Below are positions 16,276 to 24,499 of a stretch of DNA of 24,499 bases, piece by piece; the first letter of the stretch is position 1; each line of letters begins with the position of its first letter. The notes beneath the pieces are model-generated. The model was not told the origin of the DNA, did not search any database, and was given only the letters and a program-made list of their open reading frames with translations. Position numbers and translations under genes: made by a program. Origin of the DNA: Labilithrix sp. (lineage in GTDB: Bacteria > Myxococcota > Polyangia > Polyangiales > Polyangiaceae); the NCBI GenBank assembly GCA_028287035.1, contig JAQBQL010000145.1:1-24499 (forward strand), written 5' to 3'.

Positions 16276-17724
16276 TCACGAGGGCAGGGAGGCTCCGCCC
16301 TCGGGCGCTTTCTCGGCCTCCGCGGCTGTGGCGGCCTCGCCCTCACCGGCCGAGACCGGCGGCGCGCCGTCGAGCGCGGCGTAGCGTTCGAGCTTCCGGT
16401 ACATGGTGCGTCGGTCGATGCCGAGCACCTCCGCGGCGCGCGACTTGTTGTTACCGACGAGCTTGAAGACGCGAAGGAGGTACCGCTTCTCGAGCTCCTC
16501 CATCGTGACGATCTCCGTCGGGTCGTTCGCGGTCGCGACGAAGCTGCCCGCGAGGTAGCCGCGCAGCTTCTCGGGGAGGTCCTCGACCGTGATCTGGTCG
16601 AAGCGCGCGAGCGCCACGGCGTGCTCGATGCAGTTCTCGAGCTCGCGAACGTTGCCCGGCCACTCGTACGCCATCAGGCGTTCGGCGGCGCGCTCGGACA
16701 GCTCCAGGGTCGGCTTGCCGCTCCGCTCCGAGAAGACCTTGAGGAAGTGGTGCGCGAGGTTCAGCGTGTCGGCCCCGCGCGCGCGGAGCGGCGGCACCTC
16801 CACCTTCACCACGTTGATCCGGTAGTAGAGGTCCTCGCGGAAACGCTTCTCGCGGACCTCGTTCTCGAGGTCGCGGTTCGTGGCGGCGACGATCCGTGCG
16901 TCGTACGGGATCTCGCGGTTGTCGCCGACCGGGCGGACCTTGCGCTCCTGCAGCGCGCGGAGCAGCTTCGGCTGCACGTCGATCGGCAGCTCGCCGATCT
17001 CGTCGAGGAAGAGCGTGCCGCCGTTCGCCTGCTGGAAGAGGCCGACGCGCGACGACTTGGCGTCCGTGAACGCGCCGCGCGCGTGACCGAACAGCTCGCT
17101 CTCGAGGAGCGAGTGCGGGACGGCCGCGCAGTTGATCGCGACGAACGGCCCCTCGCGGCGGCGGCTCTTCTGGTGGACGGCTCGCGCGACGAGCTCCTTG
17201 CCGGTGCCGGTCTCGCCGTGGATGAGGACGGACGCGTCGCTGTCGCCGACGCGCTCGATGAGGTCCGAGACCTTCCGCATCGCGGGGCTGCCGCCGACGA
17301 TGATGCTCTGGCTCGCGTCGTTGGCGGCCCGGAGCTGCTTGATCTGGTCGCGAAGCCGCCGGTGCTGCACGGCGCGCGAGACGACGACCCCGAGGGTCTT
17401 GCTCTCGATCGGCTTCGTCACGAAGTCGTAGGCGCCGGCGCGGATCGCGCCCATCGCCGTCTCGAGGCTGCCGTGGCCGGTGATGAGAACCACGGGCATG
17501 TCCGGCCGCAGCGCGATGATGCGCTCGCAGAGCTCGAGCCCCGTCATCTCGGGCATCGTGAGGTCCGTCAGCACGACGTCGAAGTCGCGGGCGGTGACCT
17601 GCTCGAGGGCTTCGGCGACGGTCGTGCAGGACGTGACCTGCATGCCCTGGCGCGCGAGCGTCATCTCGAGAAGCTCACACGTCTCGCGCTCGTCATCGAC
17701 CACGAGGACTTCCGTCTTCTTCAT
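16276..17724 (-). CDS. NtrC-family sigma-54-dependent response regulator (paralogue 1)
   Basis: Response regulator of 482 residues. The receiver domain (4-120) has the acidic pair D10-D11, phospho-acceptor D54, T82 and K104. The AAA+ domain (about 142-375) has Walker A GETGTGKE (170-177), the sigma-54 contact loop GAFTDA (217-222) instead of GAFTGA, and Walker B D241-E242. A Fis-type helix-turn-helix occupies about 412-449, and an Ala/Glu-rich tail follows. On phosphorylation such proteins remodel sigma-54 polymerase at -24/-12 promoters. No histidine kinase gene is adjacent; the nearest lie about 4 kb away. A strong -24/-12 element lies directly before the start and there is no Shine-Dalgarno sequence, so the mRNA may be leaderless and autoregulated. 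It is closely similar to the regulator at 18369 along its length. Confidence 0.93.
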   Translation of the reverse strand: MKKTEVLVVDDERETCELLEMTLARQGMQVTSCTTVAEALEQVTARDFDVVLTDLTMPEMTGLELCERIIALRPDMPVVLITGHGSLETAMGAIRAGAYDFVTKPIESKTLGVVVSRAVQHRRLRDQIKQLRAANDASQSIIVGGSPAMRKVSDLIERVGDSDASVLIHGETGTGKELVARAVHQKSRRREGPFVAINCAAVPHSLLESELFGHARGAFTDAKSSRVGLFQQANGGTLFLDEIGELPIDVQPKLLRALQERKVRPVGDNREIPYDARIVAATNRDLENEVREKRFREDLYYRINVVKVEVPPLRARGADTLNLAHHFLKVFSERSGKPTLELSERAAERLMAYEWPGNVRELENCIEHAVALARFDQITVEDLPEKLRGYLAGSFVATANDPTEIVTMEELEKRYLLRVFKLVGNNKSRAAEVLGIDRRTMYRKLERYAALDGAPPVSAGEGEAATAAEAEKAPEGGASLPS

Positions 17725-17736
17725 CGATGGCGCACC

Positions 17737-17752
17737 AGCACCGATCGTGCCA
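17737..17752 (-). promoter_or_regulatory. Candidate sigma-54 (-24/-12) promoter of the NtrC-family gene at 16276
   Basis: On the minus strand the bases read TGGCACG-ATCG-GTGCT against the consensus TGGCACG-N4-TTGCT, one mismatch in twelve defined positions. The invariant GG (17751-17750) and GC (17739-17738) are exactly ten bases apart. The start site would fall near 17726, two bases before the ATG, consistent with the lack of a ribosome-binding site. Confidence 0.5.
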
Positions 17753-17896
17753 GGCGCGATCGGGGCGTTTGGCGCCTTATTTACCTGTTTTGCGAGGCAT
17801 TTCGCCCCGACTCGAGCTACGGCGCCACAGGTAGCAGAGACGCCACGCTCCGGATGAGCATAACGCCACGCTCGCGCTCGGGTCCGGCAGCTATCT

Positions 17897-18082
17897 CTAC
17901 TGATTTTCAGTCTTGGCGGGCTGCTCGTCCGAGGGGGTCTCTTCGGCGGGCGGCTGCAGCGCGCCGAGGCCCATGCCTTCGCCCTCGGATCGATCGATGT
18001 CGACCTGCGTCTGCGTGCGCGGGGGAGCGGCGGCGGGGGACGCCGGCTTCGCGGGGGTCTTACTCTCGGGTTCCGGCGTCAT
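17897..18082 (-). CDS. Possible small acidic, Pro-rich protein
   Basis: A 61-residue frame from ATG 18082 to TAG, rich in Pro, Ala, Glu and Gln, without hydrophobic segments and probably disordered. Third codon positions are about 84% G or C, similar to real genes here, while the same frame further upstream loses that bias. No ribosome-binding site is visible before the ATG or before an in-frame GTG at 18112. I do not recognise the protein. It lies between the two NtrC-family genes and could be a small gene or chance. Confidence 0.3.
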   Translation of the reverse strand: MTPEPESKTPAKPASPAAAPPRTQTQVDIDRSEGEGMGLGALQPPAEETPSDEQPAKTENQ

Positions 18083-18368
18083 GGCCGGCAGCGGTGCAAG
18101 CTGGAGGCCCACGCGGAGCGGGCCGAGCGGCGGCCGTAACCATGCGAAACGCGTTGCGTTCGAGCGCGCGACGCGGCAGAAACAGCCTCGCCTGTCGCGG
18201 ATCGCGCCACACCGGCGCATCCCAAATGAGGCGTAAAACCTCTGCTCATCTGCTTGCTCGAGCGCTAAGGTTGTCTTCCTTCGCCACGCAATTACGGTCC
18301 GTGGCACCTTTCCCCGCTCCGCTTCGCCTCATGTTCCTAAACCCCGATCGACTGTTCATGGAGACTGG

Positions 18369-19781
<1,413 letters not shown>

Positions 19782-19824
19782 CGGCGGGCCGGCTCATGGC
19801 GCCGGTCGCCTCACGCCTCACTCC

Positions 19825-19986
19825 TCACTGCTCGATGTGCTCACCGCTGAACCGGGACTTCTGCCCCTGGTTCTCGCGCAGGAGACCGACCGTCTGCGAG
19901 TCATCGCCACGGAGGTCTTTCAGCGCGCGCATGATGCGCTCGCGCCACTGATCGTGCTCCTCGACTCCGGTACTCTGGGTGCTCAT
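19825..19986 (-). CDS. Candidate small hydrophilic protein, 53 residues
   Basis: A frame too short for usual gene calling, ATG 19986 to TGA 19825. The product begins MSTQSTGVEEHDQWRERIMR and is charged, Gln-rich and predicted helical, without Cys or membrane segments. About 85% of third codon positions are G or C, and GGAG lies nine bases before the ATG on the minus strand. It converges with the NtrC-family gene at 18369 and is divergent from the kinase at 20181. I do not recognise a family. The coding bias plus ribosome-binding site make it plausible. Confidence 0.45.
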   Translation of the reverse strand: MSTQSTGVEEHDQWRERIMRALKDLRGDDSQTVGLLRENQGQKSRFSGEHIEQ

Positions 19987-20039
19987 GGCATCGCGCTCCG
20001 ATGCACGGCCGATGCCGCGCGGCCGGCGTGTGCGTGCGC

Positions 20040-20060
20040 CAGAAACTTGCCCGGTTTCTG
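20040..20060. repeat. Inverted repeat CAGAAAC/GTTTCTG before the second Ser/Thr kinase
   Basis: CAGAAAC (20040-20046) and GTTTCTG (20054-20060) form a perfect 7-base dyad around a 7-base spacer in the 194 bases between the small frame at 19825-19986 and the kinase start. CAGAAAC occurs once more at about 20147-20153. A regulator site or a short hairpin are both possible. Nothing else recognisable was seen in this spacer apart from a short ACCTC-GCC-GAGGT dyad near 20132. Confidence 0.3.
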
Positions 20061-20180
20061 TGCAGTTCCGGAGACCTCTTGCCGGACTGTGACCGGCCGC
20101 TCCGCCCGGAAGGCGGGGCGAAATGAGACCTCGCCGAGGTTCGCATCAGAAACGCCGCGGGGTCGGCTACGCTGAGGACG

Positions 20181-21743
20181 GTGGCGACGTCGTCGTTGGA
20201 CAGCGCGGGCCGCGAGAGCGAGGAGCACGATCCCCGCGCTGTGGCGCGCGTCGGGACCGTGCTCGACGCCAAGTGGACCCTGGAGCGGATCCTCGGCTCC
20301 GGCGGGATGGGGGCGGTCTACGCCGGCCGCCATCGCAACGGCGCCCGCGGCGCGGTGAAGATCCTGCACCCCGAGCTGGCGCGGCGCGCCGACGTGCGCG
20401 AGCGGTTCCTGCGCGAGGGATACGCCGCCAACCGCGTCGACCATCGCGGCGCGGTGCGGGTCCTCGACGACGACATCGTGAAGGAGGGACCCGATGCGGG
20501 GACCGCCTACCTCGTCATGGAGATGCTCGAGGGAGAGTCCCTCGAGGAACGTTCGATGCGGTCGCCGCCGCTCGGCGAGGCGGAGCTGCTCCGCTACCTC
20601 GACGAGACCCTCGCGGTGCTCGAGGCCGCCCACGCGAACGGCGTCGTGCACCGGGACCTGAAGCCCGCGAACCTGTTCCTCAACGCCGACCCGGCCGGGC
20701 ACGGGGTGAAGGTCCTCGACTTCGGCCTCGCCCGCCTCGCCGAGGCGCAGCTCGTCACGACCGCGGGCCTCGCACTCGGCACGCCTTCCTTCATGGCGCC
20801 GGAGCAGGCGCTCGGAAAGCAGGACGAGATCGACGCGCGGACCGATCTGTTCGCGCTCGGCGCCAGCTGGTTCATGCTCCTCACGAATCGCGGCGTCCAC
20901 GAGGCCGAGGGGGTCATCGAGCTGGTCGCGCGCATGGGCACGATGCCGGCGCCGAAGGTTCAGGAGGTTGCACCGTCGGCGAGTGACGACCTCGCGCGCA
21001 TCCTCGACCGCGCCCTCGAGCTCCGTCGCGAGGACCGTTACCCGAGCGCCGCCGCGATGCGGGCCGACGTGCTCGCGGCACGCGCCGCGCGGGAGGAGTC
21101 GGCGGGGCGCCCGACGCGCGAGGTGGCGGCGGACGAGACCGTCCGCGCCGTGGCCGCCGCTCGCGGGTCACACGCGGAGAGGGAAAGCACCGCAAGTGCG
21201 CCGCCCCGACGTTCGCGGAGCGTCCGCCCGCTCGCCGCGTTCGGTCTGCTCCTCGTCCTCGGAGCGACGCTGCTGCTCGTCGTGCCGAAGGCGCGAGAGG
21301 CGGGCGCCGCGTCGCTGGCGGAGCTCGTGAGAAGGGGCGCCGGGGAGGTTCCGGTCGCGGGCACCGCGACGAGCCCGGGCGCGCTTCCGGCCGTCGCCGG
21401 CGAGGTCGCACCGGCGGCGCCGAGCGCGTCGACGGGTGAGCCGCAGGATCTGCTCGCTGCCGGAGCGTCCGACGCGGCCGCGTCCGGTGCGAGCGCCGTC
21501 GACGCCGCCGCCCTCGACGCCGCCGCGCTCGACGCCGCGCTCGACGGCGGGGCGCTCGACGCAGGTGACGACGACGAGGAGGAAGACGAGGACGACGCCT
21601 CGGCGCTGGCCGCGAGCGCGAACGCCGACGGCGGCGGCGCGAAGGGCTCGGCCGCCGCCGCAGGGTCCCATCCAGGCGGCAAGCGCCCGAGACCCGCGCC
21701 GCACCCGCTCAAGCCGAAGAAAAAGAAGAAGAAGCGCCGCTGA
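20181..21743 (+). CDS. Ser/Thr protein kinase, membrane-anchored, with acidic and poly-Lys tail
   Basis: Hanks-type kinase of 520 residues. The glycine loop GSGGMGAV is at 39-46, the ATP Lys is K60, the catalytic loop is canonical HRDLKPAN (157-164), and DFG (180-182) and APE (206-208) follow. The kinase domain ends near 300. A single membrane segment at 350-369 is preceded by a basic stretch (PPRRSRSVR). The outer part is low-complexity: Ala/Gly/Pro-rich, then repeated DAAALDAAL-like units (437-461), an acidic run (463-472) and a Lys/Arg end (PKKKKKKRR). No sensor domain is recognisable. The start is GTG 20181 with GAGGA at 20173-20177. It converges on the histidine kinase gene at 21753, nine bases away. 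Confidence 0.92.
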   Translation: MATSSLDSAGRESEEHDPRAVARVGTVLDAKWTLERILGSGGMGAVYAGRHRNGARGAVKILHPELARRADVRERFLREGYAANRVDHRGAVRVLDDDIVKEGPDAGTAYLVMEMLEGESLEERSMRSPPLGEAELLRYLDETLAVLEAAHANGVVHRDLKPANLFLNADPAGHGVKVLDFGLARLAEAQLVTTAGLALGTPSFMAPEQALGKQDEIDARTDLFALGASWFMLLTNRGVHEAEGVIELVARMGTMPAPKVQEVAPSASDDLARILDRALELRREDRYPSAAAMRADVLAARAAREESAGRPTREVAADETVRAVAAARGSHAERESTASAPPRRSRSVRPLAAFGLLLVLGATLLLVVPKAREAGAASLAELVRRGAGEVPVAGTATSPGALPAVAGEVAPAAPSASTGEPQDLLAAGASDAAASGASAVDAAALDAAALDAALDGGALDAGDDDEEEDEDDASALAASANADGGGAKGSAAAAGSHPGGKRPRPAPHPLKPKKKKKKRR

Positions 21744-21752
21744 GCGGCCGGG

Positions 21753-22535
21753 TCAGAGCTCGGTGGCAGGCGCCTCGGGCACGTCGCGCCTGGGCAACCG
21801 GACGACGACCGCCGCGCCGATCTTCCCCGCACGACCAGGCGGAAGCGTGCTCGCCTCGACCGTGATCGAGCCGCCGTGCGCCTCGATGATCTGCTTGCCC
21901 ATCGAGAGCGACAGGCCGAGGCCGCGCTGGGAGGAGCGCTTGATGAACCGCCGGCCCAGTGACGAGAGGACCTCGGCGGGGAAGCCCGGACCGTCGTCCT
22001 GGACGCGGATCGCCGCCCCATCGTCGGCCGCCTCGATGGTGACCTCGACGCGCGTGCTCGCGAGCTTCAGCGCATTGCCGATGATCTCGCGCACCACGGA
22101 CTGCACGAGGCGCGCGTCCACCGAGAGGACGACCGGAGCCGGCGGAAGCCGGAGCGACGGGACCACGTCCTTCCGGCCGTCGACGGTGGTCGCGTCGTCG
22201 TAGGCGAGCTTGACGAGGCTCGCCACGTCGCTGCGGAGCAGCTCGGGCTCGAGCTCGCCCGCCTCGAGCTCGGCGACCAGCGCGAGATGCTCGGAGAGGC
22301 GCATGAGCCGGCGCAGGCTCCGGCGCGCCATCGCGACCAGCTCCGGCCGGGGATGCTGCGCGTTCACGAGCTCGTCCAGCACGGTCATGCTCACGCCGGT
22401 GGGCGATGCGATGTCGTGGGCGACCCTTCGCAAGAACTGCGTGCGGAGGTGGGTGGTCTCCTGCTCGCGGCTCTCCGGCGTTCCTTCCTCGAGATCGGGA
22501 TCCGAAGCGTGCGCGACCGTCATCGGCGCCGTCAC
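21753..22535 (-). CDS. Soluble sensor histidine kinase
   Basis: Histidine kinase of 260 residues with no membrane segment and no input domain beyond about 30 charged N-terminal residues. The H-box is [12 protein letters not shown] with H40. The catalytic domain has the N-box [12 protein letters not shown] (N154), the G1 box QDDGPGFP (179-186) and the G2 box [19 protein letters not shown] (204-222). It would autophosphorylate on H40, with signal input from a partner protein. The start is uncertain: GTG 22535 or ATG 22523, neither with a good ribosome-binding site. It is divergent from the poly-HAMP gene, separated by about 240 bases. No response regulator is adjacent; the two NtrC-family proteins 2-6 kb away are possible but unproven partners. 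Confidence 0.88.
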   Translation of the reverse strand: MTAPMTVAHASDPDLEEGTPESREQETTHLRTQFLRRVAHDIASPTGVSMTVLDELVNAQHPRPELVAMARRSLRRLMRLSEHLALVAELEAGELEPELLRSDVASLVKLAYDDATTVDGRKDVVPSLRLPPAPVVLSVDARLVQSVVREIIGNALKLASTRVEVTIEAADDGAAIRVQDDGPGFPAEVLSSLGRRFIKRSSQRGLGLSLSMGKQIIEAHGGSITVEASTLPPGRAGKIGAAVVVRLPRRDVPEAPATEL

Positions 22536-22772
22536 CGTGCATGTTCGAGTCCATCGGCGAGCGCGACGAAGAAGGTGACGAAGAGCAGGCGCGATCCCTG
22601 CTTCCCGAGGTCTGGAAGCAAACGACTAGCTCATCGATGGGGCGCCGCACCACGGGTGTGGCGAAAGTGCCGTGCTCCGCGCGGCGGTCCCGCTGCCGCT
22701 TCGGAATTGCGAAAACCGGAGGGCGGTGCGAGCCTTCTATCCGGATTACTGCTCCCCTGGAGGGATCTGGCC

Positions 22773-24499
22773 TTGGCCGATATCGACGACCGTACGCCCA
22801 CCCGCGCGCGCAGCAAGAAGCGCAGCGTCACCCCCAAGACCACCGCCCCCCGCTCCGAGCGAGCCGAACGCCCCGACCGCGGCGACGGCGCCGTCGGTCG
22901 CACGAACGGCAGCAACGGCAGCAGCAAGCAGTCCGGCGACGACGTGATGATCTCGGCGCTCGAGGCGCTGCACCGCGGCGAGTTCGGGCTCCGGCTGCGT
23001 CCCAAGGATGGCGTGTCCCGCGAGCTCGCCGAGTCGTTCAACGATCTCGCCGAGCGGCTCGACAACCAGGCCGTCGAGCTCTCACGGCTCACGCGCGTGG
23101 TCGGCCGCGACGGCGAGATGGGCGAGCGCCTCCGCATGGAGGGCCTGCGCGGCGGCTGGGAGAGCGTCGGCGACTCCTTCAACACGCTCATCGGCGACCT
23201 GACGCGCCCCACCACCGAGGTCGCGCGCGTCCTCATCGCGGTCGCCGAGGGCGACCTCTCGCAGAAGATGGCGCTCGAGATCGACGGCAAGCCGGTGCGC
23301 GGCGAGTTCCAGCGCATCGGGACGACCGTGAATCGAATGGTCGATCAGCTGCGCGCGTTCTCGAGCGAGGTCACGCGCGTCGCGCGCGAGGTCGGTAGCG
23401 AGGGCAAGCTGGGCGGCCAGGCGAACGTGCCCGGCGTCGCCGGCACGTGGAAGGACCTCACCGACAACGTCAACGGCATGGCCACGAACCTGACTACCCA
23501 GGTCCGCGGCATCGCCGGCGTCGTCACCGCGGTCGCGAACGGCGACCTCTCGAAGAAGCTCGTCGTCGAGACGCAGGGCGAGATCCTCGAGCTGAAGAAC
23601 ACCGTCAACACGATGGTCGATCAGCTCTCCGCGTTCGCCCGCGAGGTCACGCGCGTCGCCAAGGAGGTCGGTACCGAGGGCAAGCTCGGCGGCCAGGCGC
23701 AGGTGCGCGGCGTGTCCGGCACCTGGAAGGACCTCACCGACAGCGTCAACGATCTCGCCGGCAACCTGACCGTGCAGCTGCGCGACGTCTCCACCGTCGC
23801 GACCGCCATCGCGAACGGAAACCTCACGCAGAAGATCACCGTCGAGCTGCAGGGCGAGATGCTGCAGATCAAGAACGTGATCAACGGCATGGTCGACTCG
23901 CTGTCGACGTTCGCCGCCGAGGTCACGCGCGTCGCCCGCGAGGTCGGTAGCGAAGGAAAGCTGGGCGGCCAGGCGAACGTGCCGGGCGTCGGCGGAACCT
24001 GGCGCGATCTCACCGACAGCGTGAACGGGATGGCCTCGAACCTCACCGGTCAGGTCCGTAACATCGCGCTCGTGACCACCGCGGTCGCGAACGGCGACCT
24101 CGCGCAGAAGATCACCGTCGACGTGCGCGGCGAGATGCTCGAGATGAAGAACACCATCAACACGATGGTGGATCAGCTCCGCAGCTTCGCCGCCGAGGTC
24201 ACGCGCGTCGCCCGCGAGGTAGGTAGCGAGGGGCGCCTCGGCGGCCAGGCCTTCGTGCCCGGCGTCGGCGGCACCTGGAAGGACCTCACGGACAGCGTGA
24301 ACGGGATGGCCGGTAACCTGACCGGACAGGTCCGTAACATCGCGCTCGTCACCACCGCGGTCGCGAACGGCGACCTCTCGCAGAAGATCACGGTCGACGT
24401 GAAGGGCGAGATGCTCGAGCTGAAGAACACCGTCAACACGATGGTCGATCAGCTCCGCAGCTTCGCCGCCGAGGTCACGCGCGTCGCGCGCGAGGTCGG
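22773..24499 (+). CDS. Poly-HAMP signalling protein, probably a hybrid histidine kinase (3' end outside window)
   Basis: The frame is open to the right edge, giving 575 codons so far. The start is TTG 22773, set by GGAGGG at 22759-22764; the first ATG would be 22947. Residues 1-57 are basic and low-complexity (Arg/Lys, then Gly/Asn/Ser). From about residue 58 the protein is a chain of HAMP units: a divergent first part, a 94-residue unit from 23085, then units of exactly 92 residues beginning at 23367, 23643, 23919, 24195 and 24471. Each has an [23 protein letters not shown] opening, the GTWKDLTD core, and [10 protein letters not shown] followed by NTMVDQL. This matches the Nik1/Os-1 type of cytoplasmic hybrid kinases, where HAMP chains relay signals to a C-terminal kinase and receiver. 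That C-terminal part is an expectation, not seen here. No membrane segment is present. Confidence 0.88.
   Translation, partial: MADIDDRTPTRARSKKRSVTPKTTAPRSERAERPDRGDGAVGRTNGSNGSSKQSGDDVMISALEALHRGEFGLRLRPKDGVSRELAESFNDLAERLDNQAVELSRLTRVVGRDGEMGERLRMEGLRGGWESVGDSFNTLIGDLTRPTTEVARVLIAVAEGDLSQKMALEIDGKPVRGEFQRIGTTVNRMVDQLRAFSSEVTRVAREVGSEGKLGGQANVPGVAGTWKDLTDNVNGMATNLTTQVRGIAGVVTAVANGDLSKKLVVETQGEILELKNTVNTMVDQLSAFAREVTRVAKEVGTEGKLGGQAQVRGVSGTWKDLTDSVNDLAGNLTVQLRDVSTVATAIANGNLTQKITVELQGEMLQIKNVINGMVDSLSTFAAEVTRVAREVGSEGKLGGQANVPGVGGTWRDLTDSVNGMASNLTGQVRNIALVTTAVANGDLAQKITVDVRGEMLEMKNTINTMVDQLRSFAAEVTRVAREVGSEGRLGGQAFVPGVGGTWKDLTDSVNGMAGNLTGQVRNIALVTTAVANGDLSQKITVDVKGEMLELKNTVNTMVDQLRSFAAEVTRVAREV
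23367..24499 (+). repeat. Tandem 276-base coding repeat (HAMP units)
   Basis: Four complete copies and the start of a fifth, with a strict 276-base period (GAG of the EVTRVA motif at 23367, 23643, 23919, 24195, 24471). The copies at 23919 and 24195 are nearly identical in DNA over long stretches, including synonymous positions such as the CGTAAC codon pair, so recent duplication or gene conversion is likely. The array continues past the window. Confidence 0.9.

Larger units (their letters stand above)
17725..18368. other. Spacer between divergent NtrC-family genes
   Basis: This 644-base stretch holds the sigma-54-like element next to the minus-strand gene, one possible 61-codon reading frame (17897-18082, minus) and an AT-richer segment (about 18230-18360) before the plus-strand gene. 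That segment contains TGGCAC at 18302-18307 followed by GC at 18316-18317, an 11-base rather than 10-base GG-GC spacing, so it is only a weak -24/-12 candidate. I see no RNA gene or terminator here. Confidence 0.5.

Noticed and set aside
18135..18160. Third ECF-type promoter (CGTAAC-N16-CGTT)
   Set aside because: Right spacing but a mismatch in each element compared with the two copper promoters, and it lies over 200 bases from the next gene.
18302..18318. Sigma-54 promoter for the NtrC-family gene at 18369
   Set aside because: TGGCAC is present but the GG-GC spacing is 11, not 10, and the -12 region fits poorly; kept only as a weak note.
23085..24499. CRISPR-like or mobile repeat array
   Set aside because: The 276-base period is an exact multiple of three, in frame, and encodes HAMP units; there are no spacers.

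Overview
This is a contiguous stretch of a very GC-rich genome with strong G/C bias at third codon positions. The gene content points to a myxobacterium-like member of the Myxococcota: two Ser/Thr protein kinases with extended C-terminal tails, a PP2C phosphatase, paired NtrC-type activators, a multi-HAMP signalling protein, and an ECF sigma factor with a Cys-rich tail of the type known from Myxococcus copper regulation. The taxonomic call is an inference from families; no rRNA or tRNA gene lies in the window.

Layout. (1) 1-3046, plus strand: a PP2C phosphatase (open at the left edge) and a Ser/Thr kinase with a transmembrane segment and a PEGA-like domain. (2) 3075-6601, minus strand: two ABC half-exporters joined by a 4-base GTGA overlap; their motifs are asymmetric as in heterodimeric exporters with one degenerate ATP site. 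(3) 6835-7914, plus strand: an exported PAP2-family phosphatase. (4) 7956-14662, plus strand: a copper module made of csoR, a TolC-type lipoprotein, a two-domain multicopper oxidase, a CorE-like ECF sigma factor, a CopA-type Cu+ ATPase and a UbiA-superfamily prenyltransferase. (5) 14685-16122, minus strand: an unrecognised membrane protein and a HicA-like small protein lacking the catalytic His. (6) 16276-19781: two closely related NtrC-family regulators in divergent orientation around a 644-base spacer. (7) 19825-21743: a candidate 53-residue protein on the minus strand and a second Ser/Thr kinase on the plus strand. (8) 21753-24499: a soluble histidine kinase (minus) and, divergent from it, the 5' part of a poly-HAMP protein (plus) that runs off the right edge in exact 92-residue repeats.

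How the parts work together. The copper module is the most informative part. The sequence TGTAAC-N16-CGTC occurs twice, once upstream of csoR and once overlapping the stop codon of the sigma factor gene, just before the Cu+ ATPase gene. Both look like ECF promoters, which suggests that the CorE-like factor drives its own operon and the ATPase. A C-tract/G-tract palindrome just upstream of the csoR start resembles actinobacterial CsoR operators, so the operon may be under two copper inputs: activation by a metal-responsive sigma factor and repression by CsoR downstream of the start site. The rest of the window is dominated by signal transduction (phosphatase, two eukaryote-like kinases, two NtrC-type activators, two histidine-kinase-type genes), with no mobile element, CRISPR array or stable RNA gene that I could support.
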